A DNA stretch of 64,000 bases from Lachnospiraceae bacterium UBA7143 (GCA_002491905.1 DKWV01000040.1:3318-67317); one strand, 5' to 3'. Positions 32,462 to 42,545 are shown, numbered from the stretch's first letter. Notes: generated by a model from the sequence alone, not told the origin. Made by a program: numbers and translations.

Positions 32462-33586
32462 ATGGAAACAAAAAAGCTGGGATTTGGTCTGATGCGTCTG
32501 CCGTTACATAATCCGAACGACGCGGCGAGCATTGACATGGAAACCACGAAAAAGATGGTGGATGTTTTTTTAGAGAGAGGCTTTACTTATTTCGACACGG
32601 CCTGGATGTACTGCGGGTTCAAGAGCGAGGACGCAGCGAAGGAATGTCTGGTGGACAGACACCCGAGGGACAGCTATACGCTGGCCACAAAGCTGCATGC
32701 CAGCTTTATCCGGGATAAGAAGGACAGGGATAAGATATTTGAGGCACAGCTTAAAAAAACGGGCGTTACGTTTTTCGACTACTATCTGCTCCACGATATC
32801 GGCTTCGGTCACTATAAGATTTATACGGAGCTTGACTGCTTTAACTGGCTGGCGGAGAAGAAAAAGCAGGGGCTTGTAAAGCATATGGGCTTTTCCTATC
32901 ATGACAACGCGGAATTTCTGGATCAGGTGCTGACGGAACACCCGGAGATGGAGTTCGTGCAGCTCCAACTCAATTATCTGGACTGGGATAGCAGCGCGAT
33001 CCAGTCGAGGCTCTGCTATGAGGTGGCAAAAAAGCATGGCGTGCCGGTATGGGTGATGGAGCCGGTCAAGGGCGGTACGCTTGCGCAGGTGCCTCTGGCA
33101 GTGGAGGAGATGTTTACAAACTATGATCCGCATATGTCGGTTCCTTCCTGGGCAATCCGTTTTGCGGCCAGTCTGGACAATGTGAAGATGGTGTTAAGCG
33201 GTATGAGCAATATGGAGCAGCTTTTGGATAACACTGGTTATATGAGCGACTTTAAACCTCTAACGGAGGAGGAAAAGCGCATGGTGTACCGGGCGGCGGC
33301 CATGATTAACGGCAATATCGCGATTCCCTGTACGGGCTGTTCCTACTGTACGGAGGGGTGTCCGAAGAACATAGCGATTCCGAAATATTTCTCTCTATAT
33401 AATGCGGAGATGCAGGAGGCGGAAGGGAAAGGCTGGACACCTCAGGGCGAATACTATGAGCGGCTGACAGGCACCTTTGGAAAGGCCGGGGACTGTATCG
33501 CCTGTGGCCAGTGCGAGAATGTATGTCCACAGCACCTTCCTGTGATCGAGCATCTAAAGACAGTAGCGGGGTATTTCGGAAAGTAA
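32462..33586 (+). CDS. Aldo/keto reductase with C-terminal ferredoxin domain
   Basis: 374 residues. The N-terminal 270 residues are an aldo/keto reductase barrel (GFGLMRLPL start, DTAWMYCGF, KHMGFSYHDNAEFLD, MEPVKGGTLA). The C-terminus has two Cys clusters, CTGCSYCTEGCP and CIACGQCENVCP, for two 4Fe-4S centres. Such fusions in anaerobes are thought to use ferredoxin-type electrons; substrate unknown. GGAGG before ATG, nine bases after the ZIP gene. Confidence 0.88.
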   Translation: METKKLGFGLMRLPLHNPNDAASIDMETTKKMVDVFLERGFTYFDTAWMYCGFKSEDAAKECLVDRHPRDSYTLATKLHASFIRDKKDRDKIFEAQLKKTGVTFFDYYLLHDIGFGHYKIYTELDCFNWLAEKKKQGLVKHMGFSYHDNAEFLDQVLTEHPEMEFVQLQLNYLDWDSSAIQSRLCYEVAKKHGVPVWVMEPVKGGTLAQVPLAVEEMFTNYDPHMSVPSWAIRFAASLDNVKMVLSGMSNMEQLLDNTGYMSDFKPLTEEEKRMVYRAAAMINGNIAIPCTGCSYCTEGCPKNIAIPKYFSLYNAEMQEAEGKGWTPQGEYYERLTGTFGKAGDCIACGQCENVCPQHLPVIEHLKTVAGYFGK

Positions 33587-33596
33587 GGTACGGAGG

Positions 33597-34937
33597 ATGA
33601 GAGAAAATAATCTGACGGAGGGGAGCGTGGGGAAAAACCTGATACGGTTTGCGTTCCCGTATCTTTTGGCCTGTTTTATGCAGACTTTTTACGGTATGGC
33701 CGACCTGTTTGTGGTGGGTCTGTACAACGGCTCCCAGACCACCACGGCGGTGGCGATAGGCAGTCAGGTGATGCATATGCTCACGGTGATTATCGTGGGT
33801 CTGGCTATGGGAGCAACGGTGCGGATCGGCAGATATGTGGGGGCGAAAGACGAGCAGTCCGCATCCGGGACGGTGGGCGCATCCGTTGTCTTTTTTGCGG
33901 CCTTTGCCGTCCTGCTGACAGCAGGTCTATTGCTGTGCACTGATTTAATAACAAAAGTTATGCTTACGCCTGCGGAGGCGGTCGGGGAGACGAGGAGATA
34001 TCTGGGAATCTGCTTTGCGGGGGTGCCCTTTATTACGGCCTACAATGTAACCAGCAGCATTTTCCGCGGAGCGGGCGATTCCAAAAGGCCCATGTACTTT
34101 GTGGCGGCGGCCTGTGTGGTAAATATCGCAATGGATTTCCTGCTGATTGGCGGCATGGGACTGGGAGCGGCGGGAGCCGCTCTGGGAACCGTTCTCGGAC
34201 AGGCGGTGAGCGTGGGTTTTGCGCTTTGGATGCTAAAAAGGCGTAATCTGGGATTTCAGGTGACGAGGCGGGATATACGGGCGGATCGGGAGACGGTTTC
34301 CCAGATCCTTAAGGTAGGCGCGCCCATTGCCTGTCAGGACGGGCTGATCCAGGTGGCTTTTATCGTGATTACGGTAATCGCCAACAGCAGAGGGTTGGTG
34401 GTTTCGGCGGCTGTGGGCATTGTGGAAAAGCTGATCGGCTTTCTGTTTCTGGTGCCCTCGGCCTTTCTCTCCGCCATATCCGCGATCACGGCACAGAATA
34501 TGGGTGCGGACAAGCCGGAGAGAGCAAGGGCTTCGCTGGGCTATGGATTGGTCATCACCATGAGCTGGGGCGCGCTCTGCGCGCTCTACAGTCAGTTCCT
34601 GCCGCAGACGCTGGTGGGACTGTTTACCCGGGATGTGGAGGTGCTTATTGCAGGCTGCGCTTATCTGCGCTCCTACTCTTTTGACACGCTCTTTGCGGCG
34701 GTTCACTTTTGTTTCAGCGGCTATTTCTGCGGAGACCAGAAAGCGGGGATATCCTTTATCCATAATATCATAGCGATCGTTATGATTCGTATACCGGGCG
34801 CATATCTGGCGGGCGTGTACTTTTCGGACAGCCTGTATCCGATGGGGTGGGCGGCACCTTTGGGATCGCTGCTCTCGGCGCTTATCTGTGTGGGCTTTTA
34901 CCTTTATTTCCGAAGGAAGGAGCGGATTATGACTTGA
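33597..34937 (+). CDS. MATE-family multidrug/organic cation exporter
   Basis: 446 residues, 12 predicted membrane segments. The pattern GKNLIRFAFPYLLACFMQT, NGSQTTTAVAIGSQ and SIFRGAGDSKRPMYFV in both halves is typical of MATE exporters, which expel cationic compounds in exchange for Na+ or H+. It ends 11 bases inside the convergent symporter gene. Confidence 0.88.
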   Translation: MRENNLTEGSVGKNLIRFAFPYLLACFMQTFYGMADLFVVGLYNGSQTTTAVAIGSQVMHMLTVIIVGLAMGATVRIGRYVGAKDEQSASGTVGASVVFFAAFAVLLTAGLLLCTDLITKVMLTPAEAVGETRRYLGICFAGVPFITAYNVTSSIFRGAGDSKRPMYFVAAACVVNIAMDFLLIGGMGLGAAGAALGTVLGQAVSVGFALWMLKRRNLGFQVTRRDIRADRETVSQILKVGAPIACQDGLIQVAFIVITVIANSRGLVVSAAVGIVEKLIGFLFLVPSAFLSAISAITAQNMGADKPERARASLGYGLVITMSWGALCALYSQFLPQTLVGLFTRDVEVLIAGCAYLRSYSFDTLFAAVHFCFSGYFCGDQKAGISFIHNIIAIVMIRIPGAYLAGVYFSDSLYPMGWAAPLGSLLSALICVGFYLYFRRKERIMT

Positions 34938-36258
34938 TCTCCCGCCGCAGCGCCCACAGGGCCAGGAGGTTTGGCAGGGCCATAATTCCGTTGATCAGGT
35001 CTGTGCACTCCCAGACGAGACGCATGGGAATGATGGCACCCAGATAGATCATCACGACGTAGCATAATTTATAGAACGGGATGCTGCGGCTCCCGGCCAG
35101 ATATTCCGACGCTTTTTCCCCGAAGTACGACCAGCCGATCAGGGTGGTCACGGCGAAGGCGCACAGGGAGATCGTGAGGAAGGCGTCTCCCACATAGGGC
35201 AGATGGGAAAAGGCCGCTGCGGTCAGATCTGTCTCGGCAGCTCCTGCAGTGGAGGCCGGATCATAGAGCATGTTGCAGACCACCACCAGCCCTGTCAGCA
35301 AGCACATCACCACCGTGTCCCAGAAAACGGCGGTCATGGATACATAGGCCTGTATTCTGGGATCTTCGGTATGGGAGGCCGCTGCGGCGATGGCGGAGGT
35401 GCCGATGCCCGCTTCGTTGGTGAAAAGCCCCCTGGCGATACCGTAGCGCAGCGCCCGCTGCAATCCCGCTCCGGCCACGCCCCCGGCAAGACTTGCAAAG
35501 GAGAAGGCATCCTTTATGATCCACACCACGGCGGTGACAAGCTGGTGGCGGTAGAGGAACAGAAGAAGCGCACAGCCGAGGAGATAGAGAAAGGTGATGG
35601 CGGGGACGGTGCGCTCGCATAGTCTGCCGATACTTCGGATGCCGCCCAAAATGACAGCGGCCGTTATCACGGCCAACGTGATGCCCACTGGATGGGGGGA
35701 AATGCCAAAGCTTAAGGTGGCGGCTCTGGTGACGGAGTTGGCCTGTGTGGTGCAGCCCACGCCGAAAGCGGCTGTCAGTGTGCACAGGGCATACAGACCT
35801 CCTAGTTTATTGTTATGTAAACCATTTTTCAACACATACATGGGGCCACCAACGTAGAGGCCATCCTTGTTCCGCTGACGGTGAAGGACGCTTAAATAGC
35901 ATTCGCCGTAGGCGGTAGCCATGCCGAGAATCCCGGTGATCCAGCACCAGAAAATTGCGCCGGGACCGCCGAGAGCGACGGCGGTGGAGACGCCGATGAT
36001 ATTTCCCGTGCCCAGAGTGGCGGCCAGGGTGGTGGAGAGGGCCGAGAAGGGGGAGAGATTCCGGCTGCTTTTTGGCGCGGCGGCGGATTGCCCGGAAGAG
36101 GCAGTGTCCTCTGCGGAAGACAGGGAGAGGCGGATTGCCCGGAAGAGGTTCCTCTGGGGAAAGCGCAGCCTGCACGTGAAATAAATATGCGTACCCATAA
36201 GCAGGATAATCAGGGGGAGTCCCCATAAAAAGTCATTGATCTGTTCTAAGAGAGTCAT
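34927..36258 (-). CDS. Sodium:alanine/glycine symporter (AGCS family)
   Basis: 443 residues from the ATG in MTLLEQINDFLWG; upstream in-frame sequence has no ribosome site and reads as non-native. About ten membrane segments. Family motifs: NLSPFSALSTTLAATLGTGN (Na+ site), AIFWCWITGILGMATAYGE and GLFTNEAGIGTSAIAAA. It takes up alanine or glycine with sodium. A short Ser/Ala-rich insert (SLSSAEDTASSGQSAAAPKS) lies after the first loop. I looked for a glycine riboswitch upstream and saw none. Confidence 0.9.
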   Translation of the reverse strand: MTLLEQINDFLWGLPLIILLMGTHIYFTCRLRFPQRNLFRAIRLSLSSAEDTASSGQSAAAPKSSRNLSPFSALSTTLAATLGTGNIIGVSTAVALGGPGAIFWCWITGILGMATAYGECYLSVLHRQRNKDGLYVGGPMYVLKNGLHNNKLGGLYALCTLTAAFGVGCTTQANSVTRAATLSFGISPHPVGITLAVITAAVILGGIRSIGRLCERTVPAITFLYLLGCALLLFLYRHQLVTAVVWIIKDAFSFASLAGGVAGAGLQRALRYGIARGLFTNEAGIGTSAIAAAASHTEDPRIQAYVSMTAVFWDTVVMCLLTGLVVVCNMLYDPASTAGAAETDLTAAAFSHLPYVGDAFLTISLCAFAVTTLIGWSYFGEKASEYLAGSRSIPFYKLCYVVMIYLGAIIPMRLVWECTDLINGIMALPNLLALWALRREIKS

Positions 36259-36401
36259 AGAAAACACGTCCCGGTATTGTTTAGCACATTTTATGTGGCA
36301 AGCAGGGGAAAAAGAACCGGTGCCGCAGGCGAAAGGATGCAGGGAATACAGCAAAAGAACAGGACGGAAATGAGAAATAGGAAAGAGAAGGTGAAACGCA
36401 A

Positions 36402-36785
36402 ATGACTGATGAGGAAAAAGGGAAGGCATACGCCTGGGCGCGTGCGCTGTGTTATTATGCCGGGGAGGATGAGGCGTTCCTGAAAGGTTTTTTTGAGATG
36501 CTGACGGCCTCGGAGGGGGTGTCCGGGGAATTTCTGTACTATCTGGAGCACCAGGACTTTCTCTGCAACTATCGGGTGGAGGGCTACAGTCTGATCGACA
36601 TTATGGTGTGGCAGATGGACCATTTTAAGGCGCAGCTTGACAGGGACAGGGAGAGCATGAAAAGCAACGGGGATAAGATGCTTCTGGAAGCTTTTCATAC
36701 GATGCTTTTGATGGAAAAGGATCCGCAGCATTATGTAAACCTGTTGCGGACAGAGACCGGGACGGATTATCCGGACAAATACTGA
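36402..36785 (+). CDS. Conserved hypothetical protein
   Basis: 127 residues, acidic and helical, with AWARALCYYAGEDEAFLKGF and DIMVWQMDHFKAQLDRDRES. AGAAGGTG lies nine bases before ATG. No membrane segment. I recognise it only as a type of small cytoplasmic protein seen next to nucleoid-associated genes in Clostridia; function unknown. It precedes the nucleoid-associated gene by 50 bases. Confidence 0.65.
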   Translation: MTDEEKGKAYAWARALCYYAGEDEAFLKGFFEMLTASEGVSGEFLYYLEHQDFLCNYRVEGYSLIDIMVWQMDHFKAQLDRDRESMKSNGDKMLLEAFHTMLLMEKDPQHYVNLLRTETGTDYPDKY

Positions 36786-36835
36786 GCGCCTGCGAAGGAC
36801 AGCGATAAAAGACAGCGGTACGAAGGAGAAACGGA

Positions 36836-37861
36836 ATGAACAAAGAAGATATCAGGATAAAGCATGTCATCGTACATATTCTGGATCCCACCATAGGGAT
36901 GCCGGTGCTCTCGGATACGGAGCTGGAATTCGGCTCGGAGGTGGCGGAGTTTGTGCGGGAACACATCGGGAAGATCTGTGCCGGGGACGACGCGAAAGAA
37001 TGCCGTTTTTATGAGCGGGAGTCGGAGGTACGCAAGCTGCTGACCGGGTATGAGGATGAAAATTTTGTGGGGATCAGCCAGGAGATCGCGGGACTTTTGT
37101 ATGAGATCATGAGCGGCAATATCGACATTCCGCCGGCAGATCTGATGGTGGTGCGGTTTAGGGAGGGGGAGGAGGAATATCTGGCGCTTCTCAAGATGAA
37201 CTACAAGACCCTCTACACCCACAGGACGATGCCGCTTTCAGAAGGGGAGGGAAACAGCAACGAGCTGATCAGACACAAGTCCATCCTGCCATCCCAGACA
37301 CAGCGGCTGACAGAGGCGGCGGTGATCTGTCTTTCGGATCTCTCTATACAGGTGGTGGAAAAGAAGTATGAGGTGAACGGGGAGAAGACGGACTATTTTT
37401 CCTTCCTTTTCTTAAAATGCAGTGCCCATCTCTCCCATAAAGCCAAGCTTTCCATTGTAGGGCGTGCCGTGGAGAGCGTGCAGAAGGAGGGCTTCGCGGA
37501 AAACGAGCGCTTTGAGAGACAGATGCGCGCTAAGAGCATCATGCAGGAGGAGATGGAGGAGAAGGGCGGCTTCGTGGTGGAGGAGATCGCGGAGAAAATA
37601 TTTGAGGGTGAGCCGGAATTAAGGACGGCTTTTCAGGATAAAATGGAAAAGTATAATATGGTGAAGGAAACCATAGAGCCCCAGAGCGAGAACACGACGC
37701 GCAAGTACCAGAGCCAGCACCTTTTTACGGACACGGGCATCGAGATCAAGATTCCTATGGAGCAGTACAAAAACCCAAAATGTGTGGAGTTTATTACAAA
37801 CCCGGACGGGACAGTCAGCGTGCTGATTAAGAATATCGAGCATCTGGAGGCCAGAATATAG
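36836..37861 (+). CDS. Nucleoid-associated protein, NdpA/YejK family
   Basis: 341 residues with AAGGAG before ATG. IRIKHVIVHILDPTIGMPVL at the start, SGNIDIPPADLMVVRF in the middle and GIEIKIPMEQYKNP near the end fit the 37-kDa nucleoid-associated family. Enteric members bind DNA; the Firmicute form is little studied. A terminator hairpin follows, so this and the gene at 36402 form one unit. Confidence 0.8.
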   Translation: MNKEDIRIKHVIVHILDPTIGMPVLSDTELEFGSEVAEFVREHIGKICAGDDAKECRFYERESEVRKLLTGYEDENFVGISQEIAGLLYEIMSGNIDIPPADLMVVRFREGEEEYLALLKMNYKTLYTHRTMPLSEGEGNSNELIRHKSILPSQTQRLTEAAVICLSDLSIQVVEKKYEVNGEKTDYFSFLFLKCSAHLSHKAKLSIVGRAVESVQKEGFAENERFERQMRAKSIMQEEMEEKGGFVVEEIAEKIFEGEPELRTAFQDKMEKYNMVKETIEPQSENTTRKYQSQHLFTDTGIEIKIPMEQYKNPKCVEFITNPDGTVSVLIKNIEHLEARI

Positions 37862-37869
37862 AGTCGGGG

Positions 37870-37898
37870 AACCGGGAACTGGCCCGCGTTTCCCGGTT
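37870..37898 (+). terminator. Hairpin after the nucleoid-associated gene
   Basis: AACCGGGAA pairs with TTCCCGGTT around an 11-base loop. No strong T-run. Confidence 0.6.
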
Positions 37899-37924
37899 GA
37901 AAATATTTCGGAGCGGAAGAAAAT

Positions 37925-39148
37925 ATGGGAACCATTTTGGATTATCTGAGAGAATACGGGGATTACAGTCTGGACGAGAAGCCTTTTGGCGATGTGGACA
38001 GTCTGGTAATCAGCCAGCTTTCCTACTTAAAATTTGACGGCATTGTGCCCGGGCCGGGGGAGGAGCGCGCCCCGGTGAGCCTGGCAGAGATCGTTGCCCA
38101 TGAGGATTACGACCACCTCTATGCGGATGAACGCTACCGAAAAGACAATACGGCGCTTTTTACGGGCGCGTTAAACAGCAGGCGCTTCGGTGGAATGTGC
38201 CTTTGGAATTATGTAAACCTGATTGAGCCAGAGCAGGAGAGCCAGTTTTCCGCTGTGGTATGCGGCCTTCCCGGAGGGACAGCCTATGTGGTTTTCCGGG
38301 GGACGGACGAGAACATTGTGGGCTGGAAGGAGGACTTAAACCTGGCGTTTTCCGAGCCGGTGCCCGGGCAGCTTCGCAGCGTGCCCTATCTGGAGCAGGC
38401 AGCACGGACGATTGAGGGAGGTTTTTATGTGGGCGGCCATTCCAAGGGAGGGAATCTGGCGGTCTATGCGTCCATGCACTGTGACGAGAAGGTGCGGGAA
38501 AGGATAGAAAGAATCTACGATCACGACGGGCCGGGGTTTCGGCCGGAGGTGCGGGAGCAGGGGGCATGGCAGGAAATTGAGGGACGGATTCACAAGACGG
38601 TGCCGCGCTCTTCTCTGGTGGGCATGCTGCTTTACACCGATGGGGATTACCGGGTGGTGGAGAGCAAGACGCTGGGGCTTGCCCAGCACAACCCTTACAC
38701 CTGGCTGGTGAAGGATGATGATTTCCGCATCGTGGATGAGATACGGCCGGGACGGAAGTTTGTGGATCAGACGCTCAACGAGTGGATCCTGTCACTGGAT
38801 CAGGCGCAGATGCATGTCTTTGTGGATACGCTGTACGGGGTGGTGCAGGCGTCGGAGACAGACAATCTGATTGACTTTACGGCGCACTGGTTCCAGAGCA
38901 TCCAGAAGATCGGCAGGGCCATAAGCGGGGTGGATGAGGAGACCGCCCGTGTGATGATGCAGATTATGCGCGCCCTGTTTGAGATGGTATCTCTCCACGC
39001 GAAGGAGCAGGCGCAGAATAAACGGGAAACCAGAATGAATAAGCGGCGCAGAGAAAAGAGCAGGTGGGAGATCCAGCGGGAAAAATTCGAGGAAGGCATG
39101 GCGCAGCTTGAGAGCCATCGGAAACTTCAGCGCAGCGAAAGGAAATAG
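37925..39148 (+). CDS. DUF2974 (Mbeg1-like) alpha/beta hydrolase
   Basis: 407 residues. A lipase-like nucleophile elbow is seen in YVGGHSKGGNLAVYASM (G-H-S-K-G) and a preceding oxyanion strand VVFRGTDENIVGWKEDLNL. The C-terminal 60 residues are very basic and charged (NKRRREKSRWEIQREKFEE). The family is common in Firmicutes without a proven substrate; lipid or ester hydrolysis is expected. GAGCGGAAG lies near ATG. It overlaps the convergent amidotransferase gene by 22 bases. Confidence 0.82.
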   Translation: MGTILDYLREYGDYSLDEKPFGDVDSLVISQLSYLKFDGIVPGPGEERAPVSLAEIVAHEDYDHLYADERYRKDNTALFTGALNSRRFGGMCLWNYVNLIEPEQESQFSAVVCGLPGGTAYVVFRGTDENIVGWKEDLNLAFSEPVPGQLRSVPYLEQAARTIEGGFYVGGHSKGGNLAVYASMHCDEKVRERIERIYDHDGPGFRPEVREQGAWQEIEGRIHKTVPRSSLVGMLLYTDGDYRVVESKTLGLAQHNPYTWLVKDDDFRIVDEIRPGRKFVDQTLNEWILSLDQAQMHVFVDTLYGVVQASETDNLIDFTAHWFQSIQKIGRAISGVDEETARVMMQIMRALFEMVSLHAKEQAQNKRETRMNKRRREKSRWEIQREKFEEGMAQLESHRKLQRSERK

Positions 39149-39765
39149 GAGAGCAGTGACTCCCCTGCGCCGTCGGGAAGACGCTCCGGGTGCCACTGTA
39201 CGGCCAGAATGGGCAGGGCAGAGTGAACCAGACCTTCGATCACATTGTCCCCGGCACGGCAGACCGGGATAAGCCCTTTGCCTGTGCGGTTTACGGCCTG
39301 ATGGTGGGCGGAGTTTACCTTGACGTTTGTTCCGTAGAGCTGGTAAAAGAAATCACGTCGGCCCAGGTCGCAGTGAAAGACATAGTGGAACTGGTCGCGC
39401 CCGACCCATTTGTGGTTCTCGGCGGTGTCGATATGCTGAGTGATGTCGCCGCCGAAATGGATGTTGATGAGTTGAAGCCCTTTGCAGATACCGAGCACGG
39501 GCTTTTTTTGTGCCGCAAAGCGGGCAAGTATTTCAAACTGCAGGATGTCAAGTTCTGTGTCGATATGGCGGGAACCGTGGTCGGTCTGGCCGAAAAAGGC
39601 GGGCGTAATGTCGTCGCCTCCAGGGAGAAGCAGATGTGTCGCTGTGTCTGCAGTCCCGGGATCCAGGCTGGTAAGAAAGGGAACATTCAGCTTTATCAGG
39701 GCGTTTTCGTAGTTTTTTGTGCTTTCAGGGCGGCCTGCAATGAGTACGGATGAGAGCGGGGGCAT
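39127..39765 (-). CDS. Class I glutamine amidotransferase-like hydrolase (peptidase C26)
   Basis: 212 residues. Catalytic Cys is in LGICKGLQLIN, catalytic His/Glu in LAVQWHPE, and VNSAHHQAV is the family loop, as in gamma-glutamyl-GABA hydrolase (PuuD) and related enzymes. Cys sits in G-I-C-K-G rather than G-I-C-R-G. It hydrolyses gamma-glutamyl amides in the cytoplasm; the substrate here is unknown since no putrescine pathway genes are near. Confidence 0.82.
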   Translation of the reverse strand: MPPLSSVLIAGRPESTKNYENALIKLNVPFLTSLDPGTADTATHLLLPGGDDITPAFFGQTDHGSRHIDTELDILQFEILARFAAQKKPVLGICKGLQLINIHFGGDITQHIDTAENHKWVGRDQFHYVFHCDLGRRDFFYQLYGTNVKVNSAHHQAVNRTGKGLIPVCRAGDNVIEGLVHSALPILAVQWHPERLPDGAGESLLSYFLSLR

Positions 39766-39886
39766 GGGGAGCTCCTTTTGGGGAGATGTTAGTATATCAT
39801 ATGCAGGCAGAAGTGGGGTGCAACGGGTATTGTCGGGCCTGTGTTCGTCAGTTTGGGTAAAATTGTTAGAAAAATAAAATTAGCGG

Positions 39887-39915
39887 TTGCTTTATTCGGA
39901 AAAATCCAATATAAT
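39887..39915 (+). promoter_or_regulatory. Promoter of the arabinan-degradation genes
   Basis: TTGCTT, 17 bases, TATAAT, about 68 bases before the GH43 start. The AT-rich leader would leave room for a sugar-responsive repressor, but no clear operator is seen. Confidence 0.7.
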
Positions 39916-39982
39916 TTTAGATACAATTAAAATAATTTATATAAATAAAAAGTTTGGAGTAAAGCCGGAAAAGGGGGAACAG

Positions 39983-40924
39983 ATGAGCGAACTATTATAT
40001 AACAAACCGTGGATACTACAGCGTGCAGATCCTTATGTGTACAGGCATACGGACGGCAGTTATTACTTTACGGCCTCCGTGCCGGCTTATGACGGGATTG
40101 TGCTGCGCAGATCCGATACGCTTGCGGGTCTGGCGGACGCCCCAGAGAAAGAGATCTGGCATAAGCATGAGTCGGGAATTATGAGCTGCCATATCTGGGC
40201 GCCTGAGCTGCATTATATAGGCGGCGCATGGTATGTCTACTATGCGGGCGGCGATAAGGACGACGTCTGGAATATCAGACCCTATGTGCTGGAGTGCAGG
40301 GATGAAGATCCCATGACCGGCACATGGACGGAAAAAGGCAAGATGGGACGGGCCGATGGTGACGAGTTCTCCTTTGAGGCCTTTTCGCTGGACGCCACCG
40401 TGTTTGAGAATAAAGGAAAATGGTATTACATCTGGGCTGAGAAGGTGGGCGTCGGGAAACAGATTTCCAACCTTTACATAGGGGAGATGGAAACGCCTTA
40501 CAAGTTAAAGACGGTACAGGTGCTCCTCACCACGCCGGATTATGACTGGGAGCGGGTGGGCTTCTGGGTGAATGAGGGACCGGCCATTCTGAAACGGAAT
40601 GGGAAAATCTTCATGACATATTCCGCGTCGGAGACGGGTGTGGCCTACTGTATGGGCATGTTGACGGCGGATCAAAATTCGGATTTACTGGACCCACTGT
40701 CCTGGAAGAAGGAACGTTATCCGGTGCTTAAATCAGACGAAACGCTGGGCGTATACGGGCCGGGGCACAACAGTTTTACTGTGGACGAGGAAGGCAATGA
40801 TATCATGGTTTACCATGCAAGGACGGAGACGGAGATTGTGGGAGATCCCCTCTACAATCCGAACCGCCATGCGATGCTGATGAAGTTTGGCTGGGAGGAC
40901 GACAGGCCTGTGTTTCGTTTTTGA
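39983..40924 (+). CDS. GH43-family arabinofuranosidase/xylosidase
   Basis: 313 residues from ATG 39983 (AAGGGGGAA upstream); the in-frame extension to 39887 overlaps the promoter and is rejected. The five-bladed propeller fold is indicated by catalytic Asp16 in RADPYVY, the second acidic residue in AFSLDATVFEN, and Glu in VNEGPAIL. No signal peptide, so it acts in the cytoplasm on imported arabino-oligosaccharides. It forms an operon with the GH51 enzyme 80 bases downstream. Confidence 0.85.
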   Translation: MSELLYNKPWILQRADPYVYRHTDGSYYFTASVPAYDGIVLRRSDTLAGLADAPEKEIWHKHESGIMSCHIWAPELHYIGGAWYVYYAGGDKDDVWNIRPYVLECRDEDPMTGTWTEKGKMGRADGDEFSFEAFSLDATVFENKGKWYYIWAEKVGVGKQISNLYIGEMETPYKLKTVQVLLTTPDYDWERVGFWVNEGPAILKRNGKIFMTYSASETGVAYCMGMLTADQNSDLLDPLSWKKERYPVLKSDETLGVYGPGHNSFTVDEEGNDIMVYHARTETEIVGDPLYNPNRHAMLMKFGWEDDRPVFRF

Positions 40925-41004
40925 CCGGACATTTCGGTTTACATAATGTGGCGATGCAAAGTTAGTATGGGCCAGATAATATTTAAGAAGAAAGAGGAGA
41001 AGGT

Positions 41005-42516
41005 ATGGCAAAATTATTTATCAACGAGAAGAACAGAAAAGGGCACATCAACCCGGAAATCTACGGGCATTTTTCGGAGCATCTGGGCAGATGTATCTAC
41101 GAGGGGTTATATGTGGGCGAGGATTCCGATATCCCTAACGTGAACGGGATGCGCAGGGATGTGGTGGATGCCTTAAGAAAGATGCAGATTCCGGTGCTGC
41201 GCTGGCCGGGCGGCTGCTTCGCGGACGAGTATCACTGGAAGGACGGCATCGGTCCGAAGGAGAACCGTAAAAAAATGATTAACACCCACTGGGGCGGAGT
41301 GGTGGAGGACAACAGCTTCGGCACGCATGAGTTTTTCGAGCTTTGCGACCAGCTTGGCTGTAAGACCTATGTGAACGGAAACGTAGGCAGCGGTACGGTA
41401 CAGGAGATGAGCGAGTGGGTGGAGTACATTACCTTTGACGGCGTGTCCCCTATGGCGGATCTGCGCAGGAAGAACGGCCATGAGAAGCCCTGGAAGATTG
41501 ATTATTTTGGCGTGGGCAATGAGAACTGGGGATGCGGCGGCAGCATGACGCCGGAATATTACGCGAACCTTTACAGGAGATACCAGACCTATGTGCGCCA
41601 TTATGACCACGCGGCGCCGATCAAAAAGATCTGCGGCGGTCCCAATGTGGCGGATTACTTCTGGACGGAAGGCGTGTTAAAGACCTGTTTTGCACCTCCC
41701 CAGCCCGGCGGCGTGCCGGGCGGTTATATGGACGGCCTGTCACTTCACTATTATGTGCATCCGGGCGGATGGGAGAACAAGGGCAGCGCCACGGAGTTTG
41801 ACGAGACGGTCTGGTACACGACTATGGCGAAAGCGCTTTACATGGAAGAACTGATCGAGCGGCACGGCGCCATCATGGATCAGTACGATCCTGAAAAGAA
41901 GATCGGCATGATTGTGGACGAGTGGGGCGACTGGTTTGATGTGGAACCTGGCACGAATCCGGGATTCCTCTATCAGCAGAATACTATGCGTGACGCGCTG
42001 GTGGCAGGTGTCACCCTGAACATTTTCAATAAGCACTGTGACCGGGTGAAGATGGCATGTATCGCCCAGATGGTCAATGTGCTGCAGTCCGTGATCCTGA
42101 CGGAGGGTCCGAAGATGATCCTGACACCCACTTACCATGTATTCCATATGTATAAGCACCATCAGGACGCGGAACTTGTGGAGAGCTGCCTCGAAGGCAA
42201 CAGGATGGTCGGTACCGCGGCAGACAATCAGGTGCCGCTTCTGGATGAGTCCGTCTCTGTTGACAGGGACGGATATGTGAATGTGACGCTGGCAAACCTC
42301 TCCGCAGATGAGGATGCGCCTGTGGAAATGTCCTTTATGGAGCTTATGCCAAAGGAGATTACGGCGGCGGTTCTGAGAGGAGAGATGCACGCCCACAACA
42401 CCTTCGATGAGCCGGAGAATGTGAAGGAGGAGAGCTTTGAAGACTATGAGGTGAAGGACGGAAAAATATGCTTTACCGCGCCTGCGGGCAGCCTGATGAG
42501 CTTCCGTGTTCGATAG
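41005..42516 (+). CDS. abfA: GH51 alpha-N-arabinofuranosidase
   Basis: 503 residues. NPEIYGHFSEHLGRCIYEG and RWPGGCFADEYHWKDGIGP are family hallmarks. Acid/base Glu173 lies in GVGNENWGCGG and nucleophile Glu306 in IVDEWGDWF. It removes L-arabinofuranose side groups from arabinan or arabinoxylan fragments, inside the cell as no signal peptide exists. AGGAGAAGG before ATG. It works with the GH43 enzyme upstream and the ABC importer downstream. Confidence 0.92.
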   Translation: MAKLFINEKNRKGHINPEIYGHFSEHLGRCIYEGLYVGEDSDIPNVNGMRRDVVDALRKMQIPVLRWPGGCFADEYHWKDGIGPKENRKKMINTHWGGVVEDNSFGTHEFFELCDQLGCKTYVNGNVGSGTVQEMSEWVEYITFDGVSPMADLRRKNGHEKPWKIDYFGVGNENWGCGGSMTPEYYANLYRRYQTYVRHYDHAAPIKKICGGPNVADYFWTEGVLKTCFAPPQPGGVPGGYMDGLSLHYYVHPGGWENKGSATEFDETVWYTTMAKALYMEELIERHGAIMDQYDPEKKIGMIVDEWGDWFDVEPGTNPGFLYQQNTMRDALVAGVTLNIFNKHCDRVKMACIAQMVNVLQSVILTEGPKMILTPTYHVFHMYKHHQDAELVESCLEGNRMVGTAADNQVPLLDESVSVDRDGYVNVTLANLSADEDAPVEMSFMELMPKEITAAVLRGEMHAHNTFDEPENVKEESFEDYEVKDGKICFTAPAGSLMSFRVR

Positions 42517-42545
42517 GAAGACTGAACGGAAAGGAGAGGCGGCGT

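Noticed and set aside
36259..36401. Glycine riboswitch upstream of the AGCS symporter
   Set aside because: The leader read on the minus strand lacks the conserved glycine aptamer cores.
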